In this document: positions 25,910 to 33,650 of the stretch, one piece after another
Layout of the letters: every line of letters starts with the position of its first letter
Position numbering within the stretch: the first letter of the stretch is position 1
Assembly: GCA_965662575.1 (NCBI GenBank)
Contig: CBFIHN010000007.1
Location: 1-49,374, forward strand
Direction: 5' to 3'
Length of the DNA stretch: 49,374 nucleotides
Origin: CBFIHN01 sp965662575
GTDB lineage: Bacteria; Pseudomonadota; Gammaproteobacteria; Francisellales; CACEW01
Translations under genes and position numbers: made by a program
Notes under the pieces: generated by a model
Databases searched by the model: none
Told to the model about the DNA's origin: nothing
What the model saw: only the letters and a program-made list of their open reading frames with translations

Positions 25910-27052
25910 CTACAAAAATGGCAAGAGACAGTGGTTTAGAAACAGTCGTCCCTGTCTAGTGGTTTTAATTTGTTGGTGGTTGTTGACTAGCAACTTTTTC
26001 TCGATTAATTGATCAATACGTGCCTGAATCACGGAATAATCGAGACCCGTATGATCATGCCACAAGTCACGACTAAAACCTTGAGTTAGTCGTAAGGCAT
26101 TCATTAAAAATTCTAAGGAGCGTTCATGGTTTGTTAATTGATGCTCGTGGGTCAGTAGCTTATGTTGACTCAAATAGCTTTTAGGATATTTTAATTTTGC
26201 CGTGCGGGTGATAGTTTGCTTGTTAATATCAGTAATTTTTCCGTGTGCACCTGCACCGATCCCTAAGTAATCACCAAATTGCCAATAATTTAAGTTGTGT
26301 TGGCATTGGCTACCTTCTTTAGCATAGGCTGAGACTTCATAATTGTGGTAACCCCATTTAGCTAATAACTGCTTGCCTTGTGTTTCAATATCAATTAGGT
26401 GGTTTTCATTGGGTAGTATCGGTTGTGTTTTGGCAAAAGCTGTATTTGGCTCAATGGTTAGCTGATACCAAGAAAGATGTGTGGGATTTAAATCAATGGC
26501 TTGTTTTAAATCATTTAATGCTTCTGTGATATGTTGCTGTGGTAGCCCGTGCATTAAGTCGAGATTAAATTGTTTAAAGCCAGCTTCGCGGATTGTTTGC
26601 ACCGCTTTAATGGCCTCGGTGCTTGAGTGAATTCGCCCAAGCTTTTTTAAATGTGAGTTGTTAAAGCTTTGAATGCCCACAGATAACCGGTTAATCCCAA
26701 TGGCAAAATAGGCAGAGAATGCATCGTGTTCAATTGTGCCAGGATTTGCCTCCATGGTCACTTCCAGGTTTTTTGGCCAGTGAAGTCTTTGTTTAATGCC
26801 AGCGAATAAATTGCCTAGCGCTTTGGCAGAGAATAGGCTTGGCGTGCCACCACCGATAAAGATACTGTGTATCGCTCTATCAGTAAGTTGAAATTGAGCA
26901 ATATCTTGGTCTAAGTCATGCAGTAGCTTTTTGATATAGGCTTGTTCTGGAATGTCTCGTGCAGCATAGGAGTTAAAGTCACAGTAGGGGCATTTTTTAA
27001 CACACCAAGGTAAGTGGATATACAACGACAGTGGGGGTAAGGAAGAGATCAT
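25910..27052 (-). CDS. hemW: Heme chaperone HemW (radical SAM)
   Basis: The 380-residue product begins with the radical-SAM triad CVKKCPYC (C17, C21, C24; CxxxCxxC) in the LYIHLPWC context typical of HemW, and contains IFIGGGTPSLF and the MEANPGT segment. HemW binds heme and delivers it to respiratory enzymes; it was long misnamed a second coproporphyrinogen III oxidase. The length and N-terminus fit HemW rather than HemN, which is about 450 residues long. The ATG overlaps the tamB stop by ATGA, making it the last gene of a tamA-tamB-hemW transcript. Confidence 0.92.
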   Translation of the reverse strand: MISSLPPLSLYIHLPWCVKKCPYCDFNSYAARDIPEQAYIKKLLHDLDQDIAQFQLTDRAIHSIFIGGGTPSLFSAKALGNLFAGIKQRLHWPKNLEVTMEANPGTIEHDAFSAYFAIGINRLSVGIQSFNNSHLKKLGRIHSSTEAIKAVQTIREAGFKQFNLDLMHGLPQQHITEALNDLKQAIDLNPTHLSWYQLTIEPNTAFAKTQPILPNENHLIDIETQGKQLLAKWGYHNYEVSAYAKEGSQCQHNLNYWQFGDYLGIGAGAHGKITDINKQTITRTAKLKYPKSYLSQHKLLTHEHQLTNHERSLEFLMNALRLTQGFSRDLWHDHTGLDYSVIQARIDQLIEKKLLVNNHQQIKTTRQGRLFLNHCLLPFL

Positions 27053-29541
27053 ATTTTGTAAATAAGATCGACACCTTTGTCAAAGGCTGAAGTATCGGTT
27101 TGTAAAGACCAGTGGCGATCCAGGGTCAGGTGAGTGTAGAATGCTTGTTCATTATTGAATAAGCCCAAGCCATAACTAACAGAGAGCCTGGGGCTGATTG
27201 ATTTGCCAATGAAAATAGCGGTGCTGTTATCGGGAGTATGATTATCTGCTTCTTCGAGAGTGTCAGTATTATCCGCAGCTTCAATATTGCCTAAAGTAAG
27301 CTGGTTAAGCCCAAGTTGTTGGCGAATTTGGTTCAATACGGACGTGCTACCCCCATTGAGTGCAAAAAACGCAGCTGCCTGTGATAGCGACAATTTATCA
27401 CTGTTTTTGGTTTGATCTAACGGGGTGCCAAGGACAATATAGGATAAAATATTTTCTTGACTCATCGCCGGGACAGAAAATAATGTCAGCGTCAGGTTGG
27501 ATAGTGTCCCGCCAACATGCACGCCCAGGTTGAGGTTTTTATTTAACGCCTCTGTGCTGGTATTGGGCGGCATGACGTAGCGTGCAGTTGCCTCAATCGC
27601 TGGGTTATCTAAGGGCGTTTGGCTAAAGCTGAGTCGTGCTGATTCTAGTTTGAAGTGTTTGCCATAGGCAGTATAGTAACCAGAAGTCGAACGGAGAATA
27701 CCATCAGCAAAAGGTGTGGGTTGACCCGCTTGGTTATAAATATCTAGCTGACCACCGAGGAGCGCGGAAATACCAAAGCCTTCAAATTTGACTTGCTTGC
27801 CTAGGGTAAGATGCAAATTGTAGCTCAAGTTATGTTGGTGACCTTTGCTTTGTGTCTTGTGTGCGGATTGAAAGACAATATCCGATCCGGTACCGGTTTG
27901 TTGCCGGATGATGTTGCCATTGATATTGGCCCGGTTAATGAGGATGTTGCCGCTAATCTGCGTTTGTTGGTGCTGGATTGCTAGTTTGACATCAGGGGAG
28001 GCAATTAAATCGGCCTGCGGTAAGTGCATTAGGGTAACCTGGTCACCCTTAAGCTGTAGCTGAAGCATGGGGTTTGGCTTGAGTGACAGTGTCCCTTTGG
28101 CCTGTAAAATGCCGGAGCCTGACCGCAATCGTCCCGCAAGGGCAAGCGCATTTTTTTTGTTAATCTTTCCGTGGATAGTAATCTTTTGTAGGTATAAGCC
28201 AAATGGCAGCAGCAAGGTACTACCATGCTGTAGATCAATGTTGCCAGATAATTGCTGTTGTTGCCCATTTTTATTGAACTGTATTTTGCCAGTTAATTGG
28301 CCATGAGACTGATAAAAGTCATTTGGTAGTAAGTCTTGGAGTGGCGATATATCGGCAATTGAAAATGTTAAATCACTATGTATATTTTGACCGATGAAGC
28401 GCAAGTCAGCGCAGGCATAACTGTTGTCTGAGGTGAGACAAAACTTTTTGAGTTTGATTTGGTGCTTACCAATCAATAGTGCTGTCGGTTGTCGTAATTG
28501 CCATTGTTTTTTTGCGACAGTTAAATCTAGTTGACTCACTTTACCATGCCATTGATCGTGGTGAATTGTTCCGTTGACCGTCAGAGCTAGATGGTTTTTT
28601 TGTGATTTTAACTGGAGTATGAAAACTTGCTGATGGTTTTCTGCGTCAGTGGTCAGTTGCAAATTGCTGTGCTTAGGTAGACGTGGGTCAAGCGTTGCCA
28701 GGTTGAGATTGTTGCCTTTTATTTGAATATGCCAATTGACATGGTCAGACCAATTGACGTCAAAATGACCCTCTAGAGTGCCCGTTGTATTTCGCACATA
28801 AAGCTGTTGGCTGGCTATGGCGTGTGATGTCCCTGTCGCGGTGAGTTCAAATAGACTATCGCGTTTTTTATTAGTTGGTTGCCACTTGGCAGTTAGTTGA
28901 TAATGTGCACGTGTGCCGGTGCTATTTAAGGCAATATGGTTGCCAATGACTGTCCCATTGAGTGCAATGATCAACGGCGCAGTGAGATTTTTCTCGATTG
29001 AGGTCTGCAGTGTGAGTTGTGCTTCTTTACCTTTTAATATGGCCTTGAGTTTTAGTCCATGCTCATTTAATGCCCCATGGGCTGTCGTTGTTCCCAGCTG
29101 GTGTTGATTAAAAGTGGTTTGCATAATATGGAGTTGTTCAACTTGAATAGCCAATGGCGGTAGTGATAGTTTGGGGAGCTTTAATTTTGCGGTGTCAATT
29201 TTTTGGTGTGTTTGCTTTTGATAGGTCAGCTTTTCGGCAGTCAGTTGCTTAATATGCAGTGTCCCATGGAATAATTGAGCTGGTGTCCAGTTGACATGTA
29301 ACTGGGTAACCTGAATATTATCATTCGCTGTGGACAGTGTCATTCGTTCCAGCTTAAGGTTGGTGAGATTCCCTGTCACTTGCTGGTAATGGAGCTGGAC
29401 ATCGTGTTCGGCTAATATCATTTGGCTTGAGAGTAGGATAAGCTTGAGCCCGGGTGTTGAGTAAGTTAACCAGAATGCACCAATAATTAAGGTTAAGATG
29501 ATGGCAAACAGCAGCCATACTAAGCGTTTAAGATAGATCAT
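27049..29541 (-). CDS. tamB: Translocation and assembly module protein TamB (short form)
   Basis: TamB spans the periplasm as a long beta-taco groove and works with TamA in moving lipid or proteins toward the outer membrane. This one is 830 residues, shorter than E. coli TamB (about 1259). It has one N-terminal inner-membrane helix (LVWLLFAIILTLIIGAFWLTY), a long repetitive beta-rich middle with many Gln, His and Lys, and the C-terminal TamB/DUF490 domain (around residues 560-830) with the NILSYIVLGTPLDQ segment. The start overlaps the tamA stop and the end overlaps hemW, both by ATGA. Confidence 0.9.
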   Translation of the reverse strand: MIYLKRLVWLLFAIILTLIIGAFWLTYSTPGLKLILLSSQMILAEHDVQLHYQQVTGNLTNLKLERMTLSTANDNIQVTQLHVNWTPAQLFHGTLHIKQLTAEKLTYQKQTHQKIDTAKLKLPKLSLPPLAIQVEQLHIMQTTFNQHQLGTTTAHGALNEHGLKLKAILKGKEAQLTLQTSIEKNLTAPLIIALNGTVIGNHIALNSTGTRAHYQLTAKWQPTNKKRDSLFELTATGTSHAIASQQLYVRNTTGTLEGHFDVNWSDHVNWHIQIKGNNLNLATLDPRLPKHSNLQLTTDAENHQQVFILQLKSQKNHLALTVNGTIHHDQWHGKVSQLDLTVAKKQWQLRQPTALLIGKHQIKLKKFCLTSDNSYACADLRFIGQNIHSDLTFSIADISPLQDLLPNDFYQSHGQLTGKIQFNKNGQQQQLSGNIDLQHGSTLLLPFGLYLQKITIHGKINKKNALALAGRLRSGSGILQAKGTLSLKPNPMLQLQLKGDQVTLMHLPQADLIASPDVKLAIQHQQTQISGNILINRANINGNIIRQQTGTGSDIVFQSAHKTQSKGHQHNLSYNLHLTLGKQVKFEGFGISALLGGQLDIYNQAGQPTPFADGILRSTSGYYTAYGKHFKLESARLSFSQTPLDNPAIEATARYVMPPNTSTEALNKNLNLGVHVGGTLSNLTLTLFSVPAMSQENILSYIVLGTPLDQTKNSDKLSLSQAAAFFALNGGSTSVLNQIRQQLGLNQLTLGNIEAADNTDTLEEADNHTPDNSTAIFIGKSISPRLSVSYGLGLFNNEQAFYTHLTLDRHWSLQTDTSAFDKGVDLIYKI

Positions 29542-31298
29542 AATGAGCCACTGATGGTCAGGCCAAAGCGGAATTTTGGCTGGTTTTCTGCATAAGGGTG
29601 TGCAATGTATAGTTGAATGGCGCCAACCCCGGTTTTTAAACTCAGCCCCAAACCAGCACTACGATACAGATTGATATGGTTAAATTGATCAAAGGCATTC
29701 CCTAGGTCATAAAATAAAAATGCACTGGTGATGCCAAATAGATGTTGCTCAAGGTTTGCACTGGCACTTAATAGATAACGCCCACCCAGTAGATTGGCTT
29801 GGTCATTACGGGGTGCGAGGGTCTTGTATAGGTAGCCGCGAACGCTGCCATCACCGCCGGCATAGTAGCGTAGTGATGGCGCGAGTGCCGTTATATCTTT
29901 TGTTGCGGTAGCACCCAGATCTATGTTGGTGAAAAAACGCTGTGTTGTGCTGAGATTGTGGCTATAGTCGAGGTCAACCTGTGCTTGTAGAAAAGTTTGC
30001 GATGATAAAACACTATTGACTGCCCCCTGTGTTTGTAAGCTGATCGCATAACCTTGTGGCCAATATGCCTGTGTATCTGAAAAATCTTTGTATTGTAAGC
30101 CCAGTGATGGAATAAGGTATTTGCGATGTGTCGGATCATTTTGGCCATCAGTGGTATAACGAATGAGGTGCTCATGGATATTGGCAGCCCACTGCCAATG
30201 GTGCCAAGTGCTAACCCAATCAGCGCCAATAATGGTCTCTTGAGCATTGTAGGGTGTGATGTCAGTATCATTTTGACCAACATTGAGGCTAGTACGATCA
30301 GTTAACGGATTTTTTCCGGGAATAATATAGCTGGCAAGAAACCTGAGATAGACCTTGGAGTATTGAATTTTAGCTGAAAAATGTTGTCCGCTGGCAGTTA
30401 AGTTATGCCAGGACCAGCCAAGCAATGCGCGTAGTTGCGTTGCTGTGCCATAGCCAAGACCTAGGGTATAGCTATGATCTTTCTTGGGTTTGAGATGTAG
30501 TTCAATTGGTACCGACTTGCTTTGTTTGTCAGGCTTGGGCGTCACACGATAGTCAGCAAAGAAACCACTGGCATTGAGGTTGCTACGGAGTTGCTGTACT
30601 AATTTGGCATCATAAGCTTGCTTGGTGACGAATGGTGACAAGCGTTGGATTAAAGTATTCGCAAAAATATGCGGAGTTTGTTGTTGTATTAATGGGCCAA
30701 AATGATAGCGTTGCCCGGTGGATAGCTGCAAGGTGATATTCGCTAAGTGAGTTTCTCTGCTAATTTTCACTTGGTGTTGGGAGAGTTTTGCATCAAAATA
30801 ACCCTGGTCATTTGCCGTTGTCATGAGTTGATCTCGGAGTTTGGCATATTGACTATAAATAAAAGTTGACTTGGGCTTTGGTGTTCCCGTTTTGACTAAT
30901 CTCAATAATGCCTTGTTGTTCTCGCCAGGGCCTAGAAGATTAATAGCTACATTGTTAATTAAGGTGGGTTTCCCTGGGGTTATGTCGTAGGTGACTAACC
31001 ACTGGCCATGGCCATTATGTTGTGTTTTGGTTTGGATGTGGCTGTTAAAGTAACCATAAGCATTCAGAGCACTGATTGCTTGCTTTTTTCCTTGGTTTGT
31101 CAGGAGATAGGCAGTTTGGGGGCCTGTCGTTTGGCCTTCCTTCGCACTGATTAGGTCGAGGTTGTTATTTATTGCCTGTAATAATGGTGGTGATGAAATA
31201 CCTTGTATAGTAAACTCAATAGAAGCATAAGTGCAGCCACAACAGGCAATAATACCTATCAGTAGGCAACACTGCCATGATTTTAGATGCGCAAGCAT
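29538..31298 (-). CDS. tamA: Outer-membrane Omp85-family protein TamA
   Basis: The 586-residue product has a signal peptide (LLIGIIACCGCTYA), three POTRA-type beta-alpha modules over roughly residues 25-265, and a C-terminal 16-stranded barrel with the Omp85 motif GGDGSVRGY near residue 480. TamA forms the outer-membrane half of the TAM with TamB. The length is close to E. coli TamA (577). It is the first gene of the tamA-tamB-hemW transcript. A Cys-rich signal (ACCGC) could suggest a lipobox, but the expected layout is a signal-peptidase-I signal. Confidence 0.93.
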   Translation of the reverse strand: MLAHLKSWQCCLLIGIIACCGCTYASIEFTIQGISSPPLLQAINNNLDLISAKEGQTTGPQTAYLLTNQGKKQAISALNAYGYFNSHIQTKTQHNGHGQWLVTYDITPGKPTLINNVAINLLGPGENNKALLRLVKTGTPKPKSTFIYSQYAKLRDQLMTTANDQGYFDAKLSQHQVKISRETHLANITLQLSTGQRYHFGPLIQQQTPHIFANTLIQRLSPFVTKQAYDAKLVQQLRSNLNASGFFADYRVTPKPDKQSKSVPIELHLKPKKDHSYTLGLGYGTATQLRALLGWSWHNLTASGQHFSAKIQYSKVYLRFLASYIIPGKNPLTDRTSLNVGQNDTDITPYNAQETIIGADWVSTWHHWQWAANIHEHLIRYTTDGQNDPTHRKYLIPSLGLQYKDFSDTQAYWPQGYAISLQTQGAVNSVLSSQTFLQAQVDLDYSHNLSTTQRFFTNIDLGATATKDITALAPSLRYYAGGDGSVRGYLYKTLAPRNDQANLLGGRYLLSASANLEQHLFGITSAFLFYDLGNAFDQFNHINLYRSAGLGLSLKTGVGAIQLYIAHPYAENQPKFRFGLTISGSL

Positions 31299-31486
31299 AT
31301 CGGGTTTCAGTCTTGACTCTGTGTGTTACTGTATGTCAAAGGTTGTTGTTAAGCAAGTGCAAGGATTTGGCATCGGTGAAAGGCCTGGCTTATTTTTAAT
31401 CAGCAGCCCCTAGCATAGCCATTGCCTTTTATCTCTTTCAGTGTTTTTCTAGCAGTCTGCTTTGCTCAGGCGCTGATCGCAAGAGC

Positions 31487-31515
31487 TTGACATTTTTTCA
31501 TCAAGGCGACATTCT
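31487..31515 (+). promoter_or_regulatory. Candidate promoter for the amino-acid permease gene
   Basis: A perfect TTGACA (31487-31492) is followed after 17 bases by CATTCT (31510-31515), a weak -10. If used, transcription would start near 31522, which leaves only a few bases for an ATG at 31529 and favours the ATG at 31553. Confidence 0.4.
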
Positions 31516-31552
31516 GGCGCTAAGATAAATGATTTCTAATAAACTGCATATC

Positions 31553-33124
31553 ATGAAACGACAGATTTCGACTTTAGGTCTTTTATTCACATCCGTCAGT
31601 GCCATTTTAGGCTCAGGTTGGCTGTTTGGCGCCTACTACGCGGCAAGTCTCGCGGGACCGGCATCGTTGTTGTCTTGGTTAATTGGTGCATTGATGATCA
31701 TTGTGGTTGCCTTTGTTTTTGCTGAGGTTTGCTCCATGGTGCCAATTACAGGCTCCAGTGCGAGAATACCTCATTTGACTCATGGTACTGTCACCAGTTT
31801 TATTTTCTCCTGGGTGATTTGGCTAACCTATCTGGCCCTTGGTCCAACTGAGTTGCAGGCAATTATGCAGTATCTCAGCGCCTATTTTCCTTCATTGATG
31901 AATCAACAGGGTGCTTTATCAGCGTCGGGTTTTGGCCTTGCAGCTCTATTGTTGTTTTGTATTTGTGTCATTAACTTTTTTTCAATTCGCTGGTTAACTC
32001 GTGCTAACTCGGTATTAACAATTTTTAAAATCATCATTCCATTGGGGGTGAGCTTGGTCATTCTATATTATTTCTTTACCCCAAGCCGCACCATTCATGC
32101 CGGAGGCTCACCTTTCTTACCATTTGGTATGCATGGGGTTTTGACCGCCATTTCAGCTGGTGGAGTGGTGTTTACATTTAATGCATTTAAGCTGGCTGCG
32201 GAGGTCGCTGGTGAAGCAAAAAATCCACGTTTTGCACTGCCGATAGCGATTGTCGGTTCAGTCGTGATTTGCATGGTGCTGTATGTTCTATTGCAAGTCG
32301 CTTTTCTTTCTTCATTAACCCCTCAGTTAGTTGCTCATGGCTGGGGGCATCTTGCCTTTAGTGACAAGCTTGGGCCATTTGCCTCAATTGCTGATTTAGA
32401 TCATATTGCGTTTATTAAACCATTGATTTTAATTGGCGCCATTATTGGGCCGTTTGCTGCGGCACTGGTCTATTGTACTAGCTCCGCACGCTCCATTTAT
32501 GCGATGAGTGAAAATGGTTATGTGCCCCAGATTTTTCAAAAAATCACACAAAATGATAATCCGATCTATGGCATTTTGATTTTCTTTGTGTTGGGGCTTT
32601 GTATGTTTTTACCTTTTCATGGTTGGCAGCAAATGGTGCAATTTTTAACATCGTTATTAGCGGTAACCTATTTGATTGCGCCAGTGAATTGTTACGCAAT
32701 GCGCTATCGTTTGCCGCATTATCCACGTACGTTCCGTTTGCCTTTCGGTAAGTGTTGGTCACTGTTGGCTTTTGCTTTTTGTAGCCTCATGGTTTATTGG
32801 ACTGGTTGGGATACAATATCTAAGTCATGTCTATTAATTGTGGTTGGTTTGGTTGTTATTGGTTTCTACCGTTTGACACAGAAAAAAACACATCGTTTTA
32901 GTTGGAATGTCACACAATCAATTTGGTTTTGGGTATATTTGGCAGGAATGTTATTGATTTCCTATCTGGGCAATTTTGGTGGTGGCAGGGGGGATATTGA
33001 TGAAGTGACAGCTGCTATGCTAATTTTTGCGCTTTGTTGGTTTGTGATTAACTTGGCTGCTTGGCTTTCATTGTCCAGTGATGAAATGAGCTGTCGAATT
33101 AAACAAGCGATTAGGATGGGGTAG
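31553..33124 (+). CDS. APC-family amino-acid permease
   Basis: This is a 523-residue protein with about 12-14 membrane helices. It has the APC-superfamily opening (GLLFTSVSAILGSGWLFGAYYAA, an unwound Gly-rich helix 1) and a helix 6 region around FTFNAFKLAAEVAGEAKNP that includes the conserved Glu. Related permeases are common in Legionella and Coxiella, where amino acids are the main carbon source. The substrate is not readable. The ATG at 31553 (MKRQIS) is preferred over 31529 by position of the candidate promoter and of the first helix; neither has a clear ribosome site. Confidence 0.85.
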   Translation: MKRQISTLGLLFTSVSAILGSGWLFGAYYAASLAGPASLLSWLIGALMIIVVAFVFAEVCSMVPITGSSARIPHLTHGTVTSFIFSWVIWLTYLALGPTELQAIMQYLSAYFPSLMNQQGALSASGFGLAALLLFCICVINFFSIRWLTRANSVLTIFKIIIPLGVSLVILYYFFTPSRTIHAGGSPFLPFGMHGVLTAISAGGVVFTFNAFKLAAEVAGEAKNPRFALPIAIVGSVVICMVLYVLLQVAFLSSLTPQLVAHGWGHLAFSDKLGPFASIADLDHIAFIKPLILIGAIIGPFAAALVYCTSSARSIYAMSENGYVPQIFQKITQNDNPIYGILIFFVLGLCMFLPFHGWQQMVQFLTSLLAVTYLIAPVNCYAMRYRLPHYPRTFRLPFGKCWSLLAFAFCSLMVYWTGWDTISKSCLLIVVGLVVIGFYRLTQKKTHRFSWNVTQSIWFWVYLAGMLLISYLGNFGGGRGDIDEVTAAMLIFALCWFVINLAAWLSLSSDEMSCRIKQAIRMG

Positions 33125-33182
33125 TTTCAGGGCTCGTTGCAAGCTGGTTTATGGAGAACATTAGCGAAGCGAAGAAATTATA

Positions 33183-33209
33183 AAAAAGCTGAGCTCTATT
33201 GAGCTCAGC
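33183..33209 (-). terminator. Intrinsic terminator of the small helical gene
   Basis: Read on the minus strand, GCTGAGCTC-AATA-GAGCTCAGC (9 bp perfect stem, 33188-33209) is followed directly by TTTTTA (33183-33187 side), a textbook terminator 28 bases after the stop of the 89-residue gene. Confidence 0.85.
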
Positions 33210-33236
33210 ATGTCCTAGTGACTATATTGAGGTGCG

Positions 33237-33506
33237 TTAGATTAAAGATAATATTTTTTTATGCCAGAGAATTTCTTCAATGTCGTAAAGCGCTTCTTTA
33301 ATGAGCGGCCATTCAATTGGGTCTTTCTGAATGTGTGTGTCGTGGCTGAGCTCCAAAATATGTTTTAGATTTTGGGTGCTTTCTTCAATGTTGGCATTGA
33401 TTAATTGGTTGGCATTGCATAGGTCGATCAATGCAGAAACGCGTTGCTGGAATGCAGTAATTTCAGCGACTTGACTTGATTCTTTGATCATGCTTTGAGT
33501 TGTCAT
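33237..33506 (-). CDS. Small helical hypothetical protein (89 aa)
   Basis: An 89-residue product is predicted to be almost fully alpha-helical, with no signal peptide or membrane segment and a net acidic composition. It has a single Cys, and two Trp near the C-terminus in the PIEWPLIKEALYDIEEILWHKK region. The gene has its own -10 element (33579-33584, minus strand) and its own perfect terminator (33183-33209), so it is a monocistronic unit between the permease and mutS. That supports expression. No family is recognised. Confidence 0.65.
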   Translation of the reverse strand: MTTQSMIKESSQVAEITAFQQRVSALIDLCNANQLINANIEESTQNLKHILELSHDTHIQKDPIEWPLIKEALYDIEEILWHKKILSLI

Positions 33507-33578
33507 GGTCTCACTCTTTCTTTGAAGTTGTCATTTAAGCCTGTGTATTTTGCCTGTTCAATCTTAAGACAAAATTAA

Positions 33579-33584
33579 ATTATA
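33579..33584 (-). promoter_or_regulatory. -10 element upstream of the small helical gene
   Basis: On the minus strand this reads TATAAT, with a weak TTCTTG 17 bases upstream as -35. It is about 73 bases before the ATG at 33506. Confidence 0.5.
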
Positions 33585-33650
33585 GACACAAACTATCTGA
33601 TCAAGAAAAGTTTTATTCATGCGTCTTGATAGCGGCTATTTCTGCAGATT

